Of a DNA stretch of 33,338 nucleotides, positions 16,968 to 26,084 are shown one piece after another (within the stretch, counting starts at the first letter, position 1; each line of letters begins with the position of its first letter). Source of the DNA: Trichodesmium sp. MAG_R02 (GTDB taxonomy: Bacteria > Cyanobacteriota > Cyanobacteriia > Cyanobacteriales > Microcoleaceae); assembly GCA_023356605.1 (NCBI GenBank), contig JAKQYE010000018.1, forward strand, positions 9,674-43,011. The letters are read 5' to 3'. The position numbers and the translations under genes were made by a program. Below the pieces are notes generated by a model that saw only the letters and a list, made by a program, of their open reading frames with translations, did not search any database and was not told the DNA's origin.

Positions 16968-17286
16968 TTAGAATTTTCTTAAAAAAGAATGTTACGAATA
17001 GTAAGGCAAATAAAAATATTTTACAGGAGATTTACCTTGGACAAAAAAGATGATTTACGACCTAAAAAATGGTATTGAAGGAATTAATTTTGACTTGGTC
17101 TTCCTGACTCCTGACTTAATTGTTTGTGACCTGATGGGAAATTCCCTCGATAAACCTGGTTTATAGCTAAGTCCTATAATCTTTGGAGATATCTAAACAG
17201 GGTTTGCTGAAAAAGTATTTTTAGAGAGCAGGAAGAAAGCAGTTTGTAAATGTCTTAAGCCTTGCTGGAGTGCTACACTACTTACT
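16968..17286. other. Spacer without a recognisable gene
   Basis: No convincing open frame. It contains the short tandem motif tcctgactcctgactt near 17103, seen elsewhere in the window. The stretch between about 17195 and 17280 (gggtttgctgaaaaagt) resembles IS-derived sequence but could not be assigned. Confidence 0.45.
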
Positions 17287-17421
17287 TCACTGCTGAAAAT
17301 CTAAATCTTTCTGTTTTTTCCAGTTCCTCAGCATAGCTGAGGTTTGTTTGTAGCCCCCTCGTTCTTGGTATTCATACCAAGCTTGAGTCCCTGCCCTCAC
17401 GGGGTGACAAGCTAGTTGAAA
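17287..17421 (-). pseudogene. TnpB N-terminal-region fragment
   Basis: About 44 codons, including CHPVRAGTQAWYEYQERGGYKQTSAMLRNWKKQKDLDF, correspond to the region near residues 20-65 of IS200/IS605 TnpB proteins (compare the usual ..TQAWYE.QERVGY.QTSA.L..WKK...L.FL). It is cut on both sides: the frame stops after DLDFQQ, and the sequence before CHPVR is unrelated. Confidence 0.65.
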
Positions 17422-17501
17422 GCTATATATAGAAGGGTATTTGCATTCGGGGGCTGAAGAATATTTCAACAAAAAGAAAATGCTCAATACGAAATGTTGC
17501 G

Positions 17502-17534
17502 GTGTAGTGCGAGGGCAAAGCGCTCGCACTACAC
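17502..17534. repeat. Perfect 12-bp hairpin repeat GTGTAGTGCGAG
   Basis: GTGTAGTGCGAG, nine-base loop, CTCGCACTACAC. Hairpins built on TAGTGCGAGC are dispersed in many cyanobacterial spacers. No T run follows it directly. Confidence 0.6.
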
Positions 17535-17823
17535 ACCCTAACTGTGTTGAATAATTATTCAAGCTATATGAGAGAACAATATTATGAAAAAACTCACCCT
17601 TATTAATTGATTGTTAATCAAAAATTACAGTCTAATTAACCACGGTATTCATCCCTTTGAGTCCCCTTCGATAATATAGTAATTTATGAGGATTAAGGAG
17701 CATTAAATTTTCTACTAATTCCCATATAAAATAATCATTTATTGCCCAATAAATCCTAGATAATCCTACAAAAAAACTACTGTGTATTCTTTATTTTATT
17801 CTTTTTTCATTAGTTCTTGATAT

Positions 17824-17870
17824 AGCAGTCCGCGCATAGGTTGCGACAAAAAACTAAATAAAAACCAGAA
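17824..17870. repeat. Family C MITE end, truncated
   Basis: TAGCAGTCCGCGCATAGGTTGCGACAAAA, preceded by TA, matches the end of family C (compare TTTGTCGCAACCTATGCGCGGATTGCTA at 3682-3709). The element breaks off at the adjoining inverted arm. Confidence 0.55.
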
Positions 17871-17871
17871 T

Positions 17872-18018
17872 AGAGGTAAGCTTAACTCCTTTAAATTCAA
17901 AAATTTTTGTATGTGTTTTCGCTTACTTTCTAATTTTATTGGCAGGGGAACATAACTACTTAATTTTGATATTTATACAGTTTTATGTACTGATACTCAC
18001 GTATAATAAGATTTGTAA
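17872..18018 (-). repeat. Left inverted arm (IS4-related)
   Basis: Closely matches the reverse complement of 18600-18770: shared blocks include TTTTCGCTTACTTTCTAATT, ACAGTTTTATGTACTGATAC and TCACGTATAAT. The outer part is the 5' region of the IS4-family element (also seen at 11712 onward) on the minus strand. Confidence 0.7.
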
Positions 18019-18310
18019 TTTTACTACTTGAGATGAACTAAGATTTTACTTAATATGGTCTTTATAAAAGCTTAATCTATTCACTTTCATTGATTTTTTT
18101 TTGTAATTACTAATCCTTTTTATCATATTTTAAACTATTTCCAAAAGTTTTAAATGAATAAATAATCAACTCAGATGGTGGATAAGAGTGAATTTGCGAT
18201 CGCTACCTCCCAGCCTCAATAAGCTTTCTTTTTAAGTTGAATTATTATTCAATTTATTGTCTCAAGTGACTACTATATCTACTATTAAGCTGACTTGTCA
18301 CCCCGTGAGA
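18019..18310. repeat. Direct repeat unit 1 (about 295 bp)
   Basis: First of two head-to-tail units, highly similar to 18311-18606. Shared blocks include CTTAATATGGTCTTTATAAA, AATGAATAAATAATCAACTC, GGATAAGAGTGAATTTGCGA and CTCAATAAGCTTTCTTTTTA. It carries one HIP1 octamer and ends near CTTGTCACCCCGTGAG. No coding frame is present. Confidence 0.75.
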
Positions 18311-18606
18311 ATGTTATTACTTGAGATGGACTCAATATGATGCTTAATATGGTCTTTATAAAAGCTTAATATATTCACTTTTATTTATTTTTATTTGTAA
18401 TTACTAACCCTTTTTTACCATATTTTAAACTATTTCCAAAACTTTTTCAATGAATAAATAATCAACTCAGATGATGGATAAGAGTGAATTTGCGATCGCT
18501 ACCTCCCAACCTCAATAAGCTTTCTTTTTAAATTGAATAAGTATTCAATTTATTGTCTCAAATTATTACTATATCTACCATTCAGCTTACTTGTTACCCC
18601 TTGAGA
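18311..18606. repeat. Direct repeat unit 2 (about 295 bp)
   Basis: Second copy of the same unit, ending CTTGTTACCCCTTGAG. Differences are scattered single bases and small indels, so the duplication is not recent. Confidence 0.75.
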
Positions 18607-19331
18607 CTAAAATTACAAATACTATTATACGTGAGTATCAGTACATAAAACTGTACAGATATCAAAATCAAGTAATTATTTTCCCCTAGCAATAAAATTA
18701 GAAAGTAAGCGAAAACATATACAATTTTTTTTTACTTTAAAAGAGTTTAGCCCAGCTTTATTTTAGTTTCCTTTAGTAAAAAAATAATAGAAAATTTATT
18801 TAGTTATCCCTCAGAATTAGTATTAATTTTAGATAGAACTCAGTGGGAAAATACTAATATATTAATGATTACTTTAGCTTGGAAAAAGAGGGCAATACGA
18901 TTATATTATAAAATTTTAAATCATAAAGAAGCTAATAATTTAACAGAAAAAAACAGTAATTCGTCCAGTTATAAGATTATTAAAAGGCAAAAAAATCATG
19001 ATGAAAGCAGACAGATAGTTCCATAGTATTTTTCTATCTCACTGGTTGAAAAAAATATCAGAAACAAGATGTATATTTTGTTTTTAAACAAAAAAAATCG
19101 ACGATGATTAAACGAGGTAAAAAATATTGTAAACTATCAGAATTAAAAGTAAATGTCGGTGAGACTAAACTATATCTAATAATCAAACATTTTTAGGAAA
19201 TAAATTTAATATTTTATAACCTTATTTTAATAGATATTAAAAGTAATATCTATCCGAAAAGAACTAATTTAAGTAATTGACAATTCCCTAGTTGACAGTA
19301 CCCTATATATAGGGTACCTGCGTAAGTCCTG
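18600..19331 (+). pseudogene. Second IS4-family remnant with right inverted arm
   Basis: After the inverted arm (18600-18770) come transposase pieces: LDRTQWENTNILMITLAWKKRAIRLYYKILNHKEANNLTE (about 18829-18950, containing the first catalytic Asp of IS4 transposases), then frameshifted pieces matching FYLSHWLKK, the DIYFVL region, KRGKKYCKLSELKVNVGETKLY. The C-terminal YREK region is deleted. The sequence closes with the palindrome GTACCCTATATATAGGGTAC (19298-19317) and the terminus GCGTAAGTCCTG at 19331. Confidence 0.7.
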
Positions 19332-19439
19332 AGATTATTTGTAAAACCCCAACCAAAATTAACTCCCATTCATCCCGACACTCCCCTAAGGGAGAGCGCG
19401 GGTCTTCTGCCAACATTTAGATAAATGGGAATTGCTATA

Positions 19440-20228
19440 TTATTCTTGTACTAAGTTTCTATTAACTAACTTCTCACCAATTCTAATAATTTGTCCTGCC
19501 AAAATAGCTGCCCCAAAACCATTATCAATATTGACAACACCTATTCCCGGTGCGCAAGAATTTAACATTGTCAATAGGGCAGCTAAACCATTAAAGTTAG
19601 CACCATAACCTATACTTGTAGGTACCGCAATAACAGGAGAATCTGCTAAACCTGCTACTACACTAGGTAAAGCACCTTCCATTCCTGCTACTACAATTAA
19701 TACATCAGCTTCCGCAATTAAATGCTGATTACTCAATAACCGATGAATTCCTGCTACCCCAACATCCCAAAGACGCTTTACCTGAAAACCGCAAAGAGTT
19801 GCGGTAACCGCTGCTTCTTCTGCTACTGGTAAATCAGCAGTACCAGCACTTAAAATTGTAATTATACCTTCATATTGTTGTCTAGGAAAATCTGATATAA
19901 CTACACATATTTTTGCATCCTGATAATAATAAAGATTAGAAATTTTATCTTGCAATTGTTCATATATTTCTGGTTCAATTCTAGTTGCCATAACTACGGG
20001 ATTATGTTGTCTCATTACCTCCATAATTTTAACTATTTGTTCTGGTTTTTTTCCCGGCCCCCAAATAACTTCTGGAAAACCTGTTCTAATATTTCTATGA
20101 TGATCGATTTTGGCAAACTCTTCGACCTTTTCAAAGTCAAAATGCTTGATTTTTTCAAAAGCTGCCTCTGGAGTCACATCACCTACAGCAATTGCTTCTA
20201 ATAGTTTTTTTAATGCTTCAGATTCCAT
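19440..20228 (-). CDS. larB: Nickel pincer cofactor biosynthesis protein LarB
   Basis: A 262-residue PurE-like enzyme which, in the characterised Lactobacillus pathway, carboxylates and hydrolyses nicotinic acid adenine dinucleotide to start the nickel-pincer cofactor of lactate racemase and related LarA enzymes. Visible motifs are GFPEVIWGPGK at 50-60, SAGTADLPVAEEA at 127-139, LWDVGVAGIHRLL at 153-165, VVAGMEGALPSVVAGL at 179-194 and VPTSIGYGANFNGLAALLTMLNSC at 202-225, all typical of LarB. The length is normal. LarC, LarE and LarA are not in the window. Many cyanobacteria carry larB as a single gene, and its partner enzyme is unknown here. A lactate dehydrogenase pseudogene lies 5.7 kb away, with no evidence of a link. 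Confidence 0.93.
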   Translation of the reverse strand: MESEALKKLLEAIAVGDVTPEAAFEKIKHFDFEKVEEFAKIDHHRNIRTGFPEVIWGPGKKPEQIVKIMEVMRQHNPVVMATRIEPEIYEQLQDKISNLYYYQDAKICVVISDFPRQQYEGIITILSAGTADLPVAEEAAVTATLCGFQVKRLWDVGVAGIHRLLSNQHLIAEADVLIVVAGMEGALPSVVAGLADSPVIAVPTSIGYGANFNGLAALLTMLNSCAPGIGVVNIDNGFGAAILAGQIIRIGEKLVNRNLVQE

Positions 20229-20292
20229 TGAAAAATTTGATAATAAGTTGATAATTATAATTATAGGTATTTGAGAAAAAAAATAATAGCTA

Positions 20293-21251
20293 TAGTCGTT
20301 TTAATTAAGATTGAAACAAAAATTGAGTATAATAAAATTAAGTCAACTAGAAACTATTTTGAACTATGCCTTACAGTTTATACTTGAGACAAAAAGTAAT
20401 AAATTTTGTAGAAAATGGCGGTACGCTTACCAAAGTAGCTCATATATTTGGGATAGGAATAGCTTTGATATATAGATAATTATCTCGCTAAAAATTGTCA
20501 GCAACTAAGGTAAAAAAAACGTCCAATAAAATTAGATTGGAAAGAATTATAAAAAGATGTAAAACAAAATCCAGAGTCGATAATTGTCAGACAGATCTAA
20601 AAAAAATGGAGTTAATATTACAGCTATATTTTATGCTTTAAAAAGAATGAATTTTACTTTAAAAAAACAACTTCGTTATAGAGAAATAAATAGAGAATAA
20701 ACGATAAAATATTATCAGAAACTACGAAATTTTATCAATTTTTTTTGAGGTAAAAGCCTTGTATTTATAGATGAATCAGGATTTGAAGATAATCAAGACT
20801 GTATTTATCCATGGTCAAAAAAAGAGAAAAAAATTTATGGTGAGCAAGAGGGAAAATGAGGTAAAAGAGAAAATTTAGTAGCCTGGAGAAGAAAAAAGGA
20901 AAAAGATTTAATAGCACCAATTATATTTAAAATAAGCCTAAACGCTGTGGGATTTGAACAATGGTATGATCAACATTTATTACCATCATTAAAAAATCCT
21001 AGTGTACTGCTGCACAGATAATTGACCAATTAAACACGAAAAAACGTTATTAGAGAATTAGTAGAAGCGTAGAAGCAGGGGGTAAACAATTACTATTTTT
21101 GCCAAAATACTCTCCTGATTTAAATGACATATAACATAATTTCAGTGCATTAAAAAGAGCTAGAATGTATTCACCTATCAATACATCTCGATTTGGAAAT
21201 TATTCGTAATTATTGTGCCAAATAGTCCCTCATTTTTATTTAAAATAACTA
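20293..21251 (+). mobile_element. IS630-like element, dead copy, TA duplication
   Basis: A 959-bp element TAGTCGTTTTAATTAAGATT ... TAAAATAACTA between TA at 20291-20292 and 21252-21253. The damaged transposase shows the N-terminal helix-turn-helix (MPYSLYLRQKVINFVENGGTLTKVAHIFGIGIALIYR), the first catalytic Asp in VFIDESGFED near 20762-20790, APIIFK.SLNAVGFEQW, and a decayed DDE C-terminus (KYSPDLND-like). Several stops and frameshifts show that it is inactive. Confidence 0.8.
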
Positions 21252-21277
21252 TAAATTCTTATATCTAAATCTTAGAG

Positions 21278-23050
21278 TTAATTAGAAATTTGCAATTCAT
21301 ATAAATTCCAGAATCCCCCGCCTAATTGACCATACTTAATACCTTTAACTCTATTTCTTATAGCCTCAAATTCTAAAGGAATTACCATATAGATAAAAGG
21401 TAACTGTTCTGTAACAATTTGCTCTGCTTTAGTATAAAGTTGTTTCCGTTTTTTTTCATCTAGGACTTGAGATGCTCTGACATATAGATCATCTATTTCT
21501 TTTTCCCATTCTGCTACCTTTCTACCTTCTATTGCTTTTTCTCCTGGTTGGCTACCTTGATTAAAAGTGTGCAGTCTCCCATTAACAGACCAGATCGTAT
21601 AATCAACATGAGGTTCTACACCTCCTCCTACAAAACCACCTAGATAAGCTTCCCAGTTTCTAGATAAATTTAGTCGTTTCAATTTAGTATTAAAACTCAG
21701 AAACTGTAGATTTATTTTAATTCCTATTGCAGCTAAATCTTGACTGATTTGTGTCGCCATTTGTTCTATGAATTTTCTACCAGCAGTTAATAGCAATGTA
21801 AATTCTACTCTATTATCTTGACTATCTAATAACTCACCATTTTGATTATATTTAAAACCAGCACTAAGTAATAGTGATTTTGCTTTTTCGAGATCATAGT
21901 TATAGACTTTCAGACCTGCTTCCGGGGATAGATAAAAAGGACTTGTAACAGGAATTAGTGAATGTTGGGGGGCGCCTAATCCACGATATATGTTGTTTAC
22001 CATTGCTTTCCTATTAATAGCATAAGCTATTGCTTGTCTAAAAACTTTTTTATTAAACCATTTAGACTTAATGGGATCTACAAGTGGCTTGCCTTGAGCA
22101 TTACGCCCCTGATTAAGATTAAAAGATAGAAAGCGAGCACCTGATGAAAGTCCACCATTATAAATAGTATACTTACCTCGTTTTTCTTCTCTTTTTAATA
22201 AAGGAAAAAGTTCTGGCTCTACTTTAATTGTATCTAGCTGCCCAGAGCGAAAATTTAAGAGTTGATTATCTCTATTTGAGATAACTTTCCAGATAATATT
22301 CTCAATGTAAGGTTGAGTATTTCCTTGCTCATCCCTACGCCAGTAAAAAGGGTTCTTTTCTAAAATAATTTGTTGATTTGGACTATAACTTTTGAGCCGA
22401 TACATACCATTACTAATAATTTCTGTTACCGGGGTATCAGTTCCCCATTTTGTTAGATAATTTAATTCTCCTTTAGAGTTGATAGTACGAACTGATTCTT
22501 GTAAGGCATGTGCAGGTAAAATTGGTAGTTTTCCAGCATATTTAATAAAAGGAGCAAAAGGTTCCACTGTAGAAAATTCTATACGGCGATTATCGATTTT
22601 TTTTACTTGTGGTAAAGCACCACTTTTACCAATTCTGAGAGTATCTTTAAAGCTGGTAGGAATTTGATCATTTAGATATATTTCATTATAGGAAAATACA
22701 ACATCATCGGAAGTTAGAGGTTCCCCATTTGACCATTTTAATCCTGCTTTTAATTTAATAATTATTTGTTGTCCGTCTTGAGAAATTTCCCAGGATTCAG
22801 CTAAACCTGGTTCTAATTCTCCTGTGAGACCATTTTCAATGATTAAGGGTTCATAAATATAACCAAAAATGTTGTATGCTGAACGATTTAATGGATAGTT
22901 GAAAGTAGAGGTATCACTAGGGGTAGATAGAAATAGAAAAGATTGATAATTTGATGGTATTACTTGACATCCGTTGAGGATAACTGCCAAAATAATTGTA
23001 ACTAAAATTATTGTTCTACGGTAGTCAATATTCAGTGAGTAGTTGATCAT
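21278..23050 (-). CDS. ABC transporter solute-binding lipoprotein, peptide/nickel type (paralogue 1)
   Basis: A 590-residue SBP_bac_5 (OppA/DppA type) protein that captures oligopeptides or similar solutes outside the inner membrane for an ABC importer. Residues 1-28 form a lipoprotein signal with lipobox LNGC (Cys28). The mature part has the family start FLSTPSDTSTFNYPLN, ITKLK-like IIIKLKAGLKWSNGEPLTSDDVVFSYNEI (about 92-125), and long conserved blocks ending with LPFIYMVIPLEFEAIRNRVKGIKYG. It is a tandem paralogue of the gene at 23542, on the same strand, with about 490 bp between them. No permease or ATPase gene is adjacent. The substrate cannot be told from sequence. Confidence 0.92.
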   Translation of the reverse strand: MINYSLNIDYRRTIILVTIILAVILNGCQVIPSNYQSFLFLSTPSDTSTFNYPLNRSAYNIFGYIYEPLIIENGLTGELEPGLAESWEISQDGQQIIIKLKAGLKWSNGEPLTSDDVVFSYNEIYLNDQIPTSFKDTLRIGKSGALPQVKKIDNRRIEFSTVEPFAPFIKYAGKLPILPAHALQESVRTINSKGELNYLTKWGTDTPVTEIISNGMYRLKSYSPNQQIILEKNPFYWRRDEQGNTQPYIENIIWKVISNRDNQLLNFRSGQLDTIKVEPELFPLLKREEKRGKYTIYNGGLSSGARFLSFNLNQGRNAQGKPLVDPIKSKWFNKKVFRQAIAYAINRKAMVNNIYRGLGAPQHSLIPVTSPFYLSPEAGLKVYNYDLEKAKSLLLSAGFKYNQNGELLDSQDNRVEFTLLLTAGRKFIEQMATQISQDLAAIGIKINLQFLSFNTKLKRLNLSRNWEAYLGGFVGGGVEPHVDYTIWSVNGRLHTFNQGSQPGEKAIEGRKVAEWEKEIDDLYVRASQVLDEKKRKQLYTKAEQIVTEQLPFIYMVIPLEFEAIRNRVKGIKYGQLGGGFWNLYELQISN

Positions 23051-23104
23051 CTTAACTTTCTTTCTTGACCATAAAATATTATTATATAGAAGTTGTCTAA
23101 TCTA

Positions 23105-23240
23105 TAGCAATCCTATGAGTGATCGGGCGCAAAAATCATACTGCTTTTTAAGAAATAGGGAAAAGGGAACAGAGAGTAGGTAAGAGAATTAAGCAGTTTT
23201 ATTTACTTTTTGGTTTGTCGCAACCGATTTAGGACTGCTA
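23105..23240. repeat. MITE family C, intact copy
   Basis: A 136-bp element TAGCAATCCTATG ... ATTTAGGACTGCTA, flanked by TA at 23103-23104 and 23241-23242. It is the uninterrupted counterpart of the copy at 3480. Confidence 0.7.
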
Positions 23241-23374
23241 TATAGTATACAGTTTTATAAGTTTTTGTGCATTTAAAAGACAAATTGATTGTATGGCAAT
23301 ATGCAGAAAAAACCCTTCTAAATTCTAACTTACTAATACGTATTTGAAATTAGTATTAGCTTATATCCCCGCCT

Positions 23375-23417
23375 CCCTTTTTAAGGAGATAGCTTTCAAA
23401 GTCTCCTTTAAAAAGGG
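23375..23417. repeat. Inverted repeat between the two solute-binding genes
   Basis: CCCTTTTTAAGGAGA, 12-base loop, TCTCCTTTAAAAAGGG: an imperfect stem of about 15 bp. It could stop transcription of the upstream paralogue (minus strand), but it also resembles the dispersed ccctttttaaggag repeats of cyanobacterial spacers. Confidence 0.45.
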
Positions 23418-23541
23418 GGATTTAGGGGGATAATAAATGTAGCTTATTAAGCAAAGAAATACTATATTGAGTTTTAAGTAGCCAGAGGAAAAAAATAAAT
23501 AATTTATTAATTCCCACCTCTTTTTCATTTTTTATGGTTAC

Positions 23542-25317
23542 TTAATCAGAAATTTGCAATTCATATAAATTCCAAAATCCTCCACCTAGTTCAGTATAAT
23601 TAATACCTTGAATTCTATTTCGTATAGCATCAAATTCTAGAGGGTTTACCATATATATAAAAGGTAATTCATCAGCAATAATCTGTTGTGCTTGACCATA
23701 AAATTCCTTTCGTTTATCTTCATCGAAAACTTGAGATGCTTGAATATAAAGATCATCTATTTGTTGTTCCCAGTCATTTACTTTCCAGCCTTCTATTTTT
23801 TCGTCTCCCGGTTGAGGTCCTTGATTGAAAGTATGTAATCTACCATTTACAGACCAAATATTATAGCCACCATGAGGTTCGATACTTCCTCCTGTAAAGC
23901 CTCCGAGATAAACTTCCCAATCTTTGGATAAGGAGAGTTTTCTTACATAAGTATTAAAACTTAAAAATTGCATATTTATTTTAATACCTAATTTTGCCAA
24001 ATCTTGATTGATTTGTGTTGCCATTTGTTCCCTGACTTTTCTACCTGAACTTGATAGTAAAGTAAATTCTACTTGGTTACCCTCACTATCTAATAACTCA
24101 CCATTTTGATTATATTTAAAACCGGCACCAAGCAAGAGTTTTCTTGCTTTTTCTGGGTCGTAATTATAAATTTTTAAACCCTCTTCTGGGGATAAATAAA
24201 AAGGACTTGTGACAGGAATTGGAGAATACTGGGGCGCACCTAATCCACGGTATATATTATTTGTCATAGCTTCTCTGTTAATACCATAAGCGATCGCTTG
24301 CCGAAAGGCTTTATTATTAAACCATCGAGATTTAATCGGGTCTACCAATGGTTTTCCTTGAGCATTTTTCCCTTGATTTATATTAAAACAAATAAAACTA
24401 GAAGCAGGTGTCGGACCACCATTATATATAGTATATTTGCCTCGATTTTCTTCTCGTTTTAACAGAGGAAACATTTCTGCTGCTACTTTAATTGTGTCTA
24501 ATTCTCCCGAGCGAAAATTTAATAGTTGATTATCTGTATTTTCTATTACTTGCCAAACAATATTTTCAATATAAGGTAGATTATTTCCTTGGTTATCTTG
24601 GCGCCAGTAAAAAGGATTTTTTTCTAAAATAATTCGTTGATTTGGAGCATAACTTTTGATGCGATACATACCATTACCAACAATTTCTGTGACTGGGGTA
24701 TCAGTTCCCCATTTTGTTAGATAGTTTAATTCTCCTTCCGAGTTAGTAGTGCGAACTGATTCTTTTAAAGCATGAGCAGGTAAAATAGTTAATCCTCCTG
24801 CATATCTGATGAAAGGAGCAAAAGGTTCGGGTGTGGAAAATTCTACACGGAGATTATCAATTTTTTTGACTGTTGGTAAAGCACCACTTTTACCAATTCT
24901 GAGAATGTCTTTAAGGCTGCTAGGAATTTTATCATTGAGATATATTTCGTTATAGGAAAATACCACGTCATCAACAGTTAAAGGTTCTCCATCTGACCAC
25001 TTTAAACCTTCTTTTAAAGTAATAACTATTGTTTGTTCATCTTCGGATACTTCCCAAGATTCAGCTAATGCTGGTTCTAATTCTCCTGTGACACCATTTT
25101 CAATAATTAAGCCCTCATAAATATAACCAAAAACACTATATGCAGACTGATTTAATGGAGAGTTAAAAGTAGAGGCATCGCTTGGAGTGGAAACTACTAA
25201 ACGAGATTGATAATTGGATGCTTCTGGGCTACAAGCGCTCAGTAAAAATATTAAAAGAGCTGTGAATAAAATTGCTGATTTACGAGAATGGTTTTGTTTA
25301 ATATTAAGTTTAATCAT
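23542..25317 (-). CDS. ABC transporter solute-binding lipoprotein, peptide/nickel type (paralogue 2)
   Basis: A 591-residue SBP_bac_5 protein with a lipoprotein signal peptide ending LLSAC (Cys29). It aligns end to end with the gene at 21278, almost without gaps (for example SAYSVFGYIYEGLIIENG versus SAYNIFGYIYEPLIIENG, and the common end GGGFWNLYELQIS). The nucleotide sequence has diverged at many third positions, so the duplication is not recent. The role is the same: capture of a peptide-like solute for an ABC importer whose other subunits are elsewhere. A shift of specificity between the two is plausible because binding-lobe residues differ, but this is inference. Confidence 0.92.
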   Translation of the reverse strand: MIKLNIKQNHSRKSAILFTALLIFLLSACSPEASNYQSRLVVSTPSDASTFNSPLNQSAYSVFGYIYEGLIIENGVTGELEPALAESWEVSEDEQTIVITLKEGLKWSDGEPLTVDDVVFSYNEIYLNDKIPSSLKDILRIGKSGALPTVKKIDNLRVEFSTPEPFAPFIRYAGGLTILPAHALKESVRTTNSEGELNYLTKWGTDTPVTEIVGNGMYRIKSYAPNQRIILEKNPFYWRQDNQGNNLPYIENIVWQVIENTDNQLLNFRSGELDTIKVAAEMFPLLKREENRGKYTIYNGGPTPASSFICFNINQGKNAQGKPLVDPIKSRWFNNKAFRQAIAYGINREAMTNNIYRGLGAPQYSPIPVTSPFYLSPEEGLKIYNYDPEKARKLLLGAGFKYNQNGELLDSEGNQVEFTLLSSSGRKVREQMATQINQDLAKLGIKINMQFLSFNTYVRKLSLSKDWEVYLGGFTGGSIEPHGGYNIWSVNGRLHTFNQGPQPGDEKIEGWKVNDWEQQIDDLYIQASQVFDEDKRKEFYGQAQQIIADELPFIYMVNPLEFDAIRNRIQGINYTELGGGFWNLYELQISD

Positions 25318-25616
25318 CTTTAAGTAGTTGTTAGTTTATTTATGAATTTACTTACAGCTAAAGTCTGTTTTACTTGGGTATTTTATTTTTTTATTTGTTA
25401 TAATATCATTTGGAAACAAGTTTACAATATTAAATGGCCTGAGGTTTACTTCCCAAACTTTTATCTTAGCACTATTTTGTCACCCTTGATAATAAGTAAT
25501 ACTAAATATGGTGACCAAAAGGTATTTTTTTTATTTTCTCTAAGCCTATCTCGTATTTGTAATATAGCTAATCTTTTCATCGATATAAAAAGACACTCTA
25601 CAAATCGGATTTAGTA
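25318..25616. other. Spacer without a convincing gene
   Basis: A 90-codon open frame (25342-25614) covers most of it, but it is Phe/Ile/Asn rich with no recognisable domain or Shine-Dalgarno. I consider it chance. Confidence 0.5.
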
Positions 25617-25710
25617 TATAGCAATCCTGAACAGGTTGCGGCAAATCAAAAAGTAGATGAAAAAGTTGAAACTCTTACCTGTTAACTGTTGCCTATGGCA
25701 AGGAATTTCA
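25617..25710. repeat. Family C MITE end, partial
   Basis: TATAGCAATCCTGAACAGGTTGCGGCAAATCAAAAAGTAG... matches the reverse complement of 3631-3711 (including gttgaaactcttacctgtta). The other terminus is not recognisable. Confidence 0.6.
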
Positions 25711-25739
25711 ATCCAATTTTTGAGTTAAATTCAGACATA

Positions 25740-25828
25740 TAGTTATTTCAAAAAGAGATGGAAAAATTTTTATGCTGAAACCTAGTTATAGCAAGAAATA
25801 CTTATCTGAATCTAAATTAAAATGACTA
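25740..25828. repeat. MITE family A, copy 4
   Basis: An 89-bp element TAGTTATTTCAAAAAGAGAT ... TAAAATGACTA, flanked by TA at 25738-25739 and 25829-25830. Confidence 0.75.
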
Positions 25829-25927
25829 TATACCCTGATAATTGTAGTAAATAAATTTTAGTTAGTAGGGTTAGTAAAACTGATCTGACAACCAATTAAA
25901 TTAAGACCTTGTATTACAGAAATATTT

Positions 25928-26084
25928 ATGTTTGAACATCTGTTTATTAAGTCTAACCAACCCAGTTCTGCCCAATCTTTACGTCCTCATAAAGGAGTGA
26001 CTATTGGGGCCAGGTAAGTCGAATTAGCTTGTGCTTACTCCATGTTAATTCAAGAGTGCTTTGATGAGTTGGTCTTGCAAGATA
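25928..26084 (+). pseudogene. L-lactate dehydrogenase, N-terminal part (split by IS)
   Basis: From ATG 25928 the frame reads MFEHLFIKSNQPSSAQSLRP, HKGVTIGAR, stop, VELACAYSMLIQECFDELVLQDI, the N-terminus of a cyanobacterial NAD-dependent L-lactate dehydrogenase. The NAD-binding glycine motif (normally GAGQVG) is damaged to GAR-stop-VE; a CAA to TAA change would explain the stop. An IS630-like element interrupts the gene at 26085. The continuation is at 27385-27642. Confidence 0.75.

Noticed and set aside
18019..18606. CRISPR array or tRNA cluster in the tandem repeat region
   Set aside because: There are only two units of about 295 bp, with no short regularly spaced repeats, no cas genes and no cloverleaf sequence.
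25342..25614. 90-codon plus-strand frame after the second solute-binding gene
   Set aside because: Phe/Ile/Asn-rich, no recognisable motif, no ribosome site; treated as chance.
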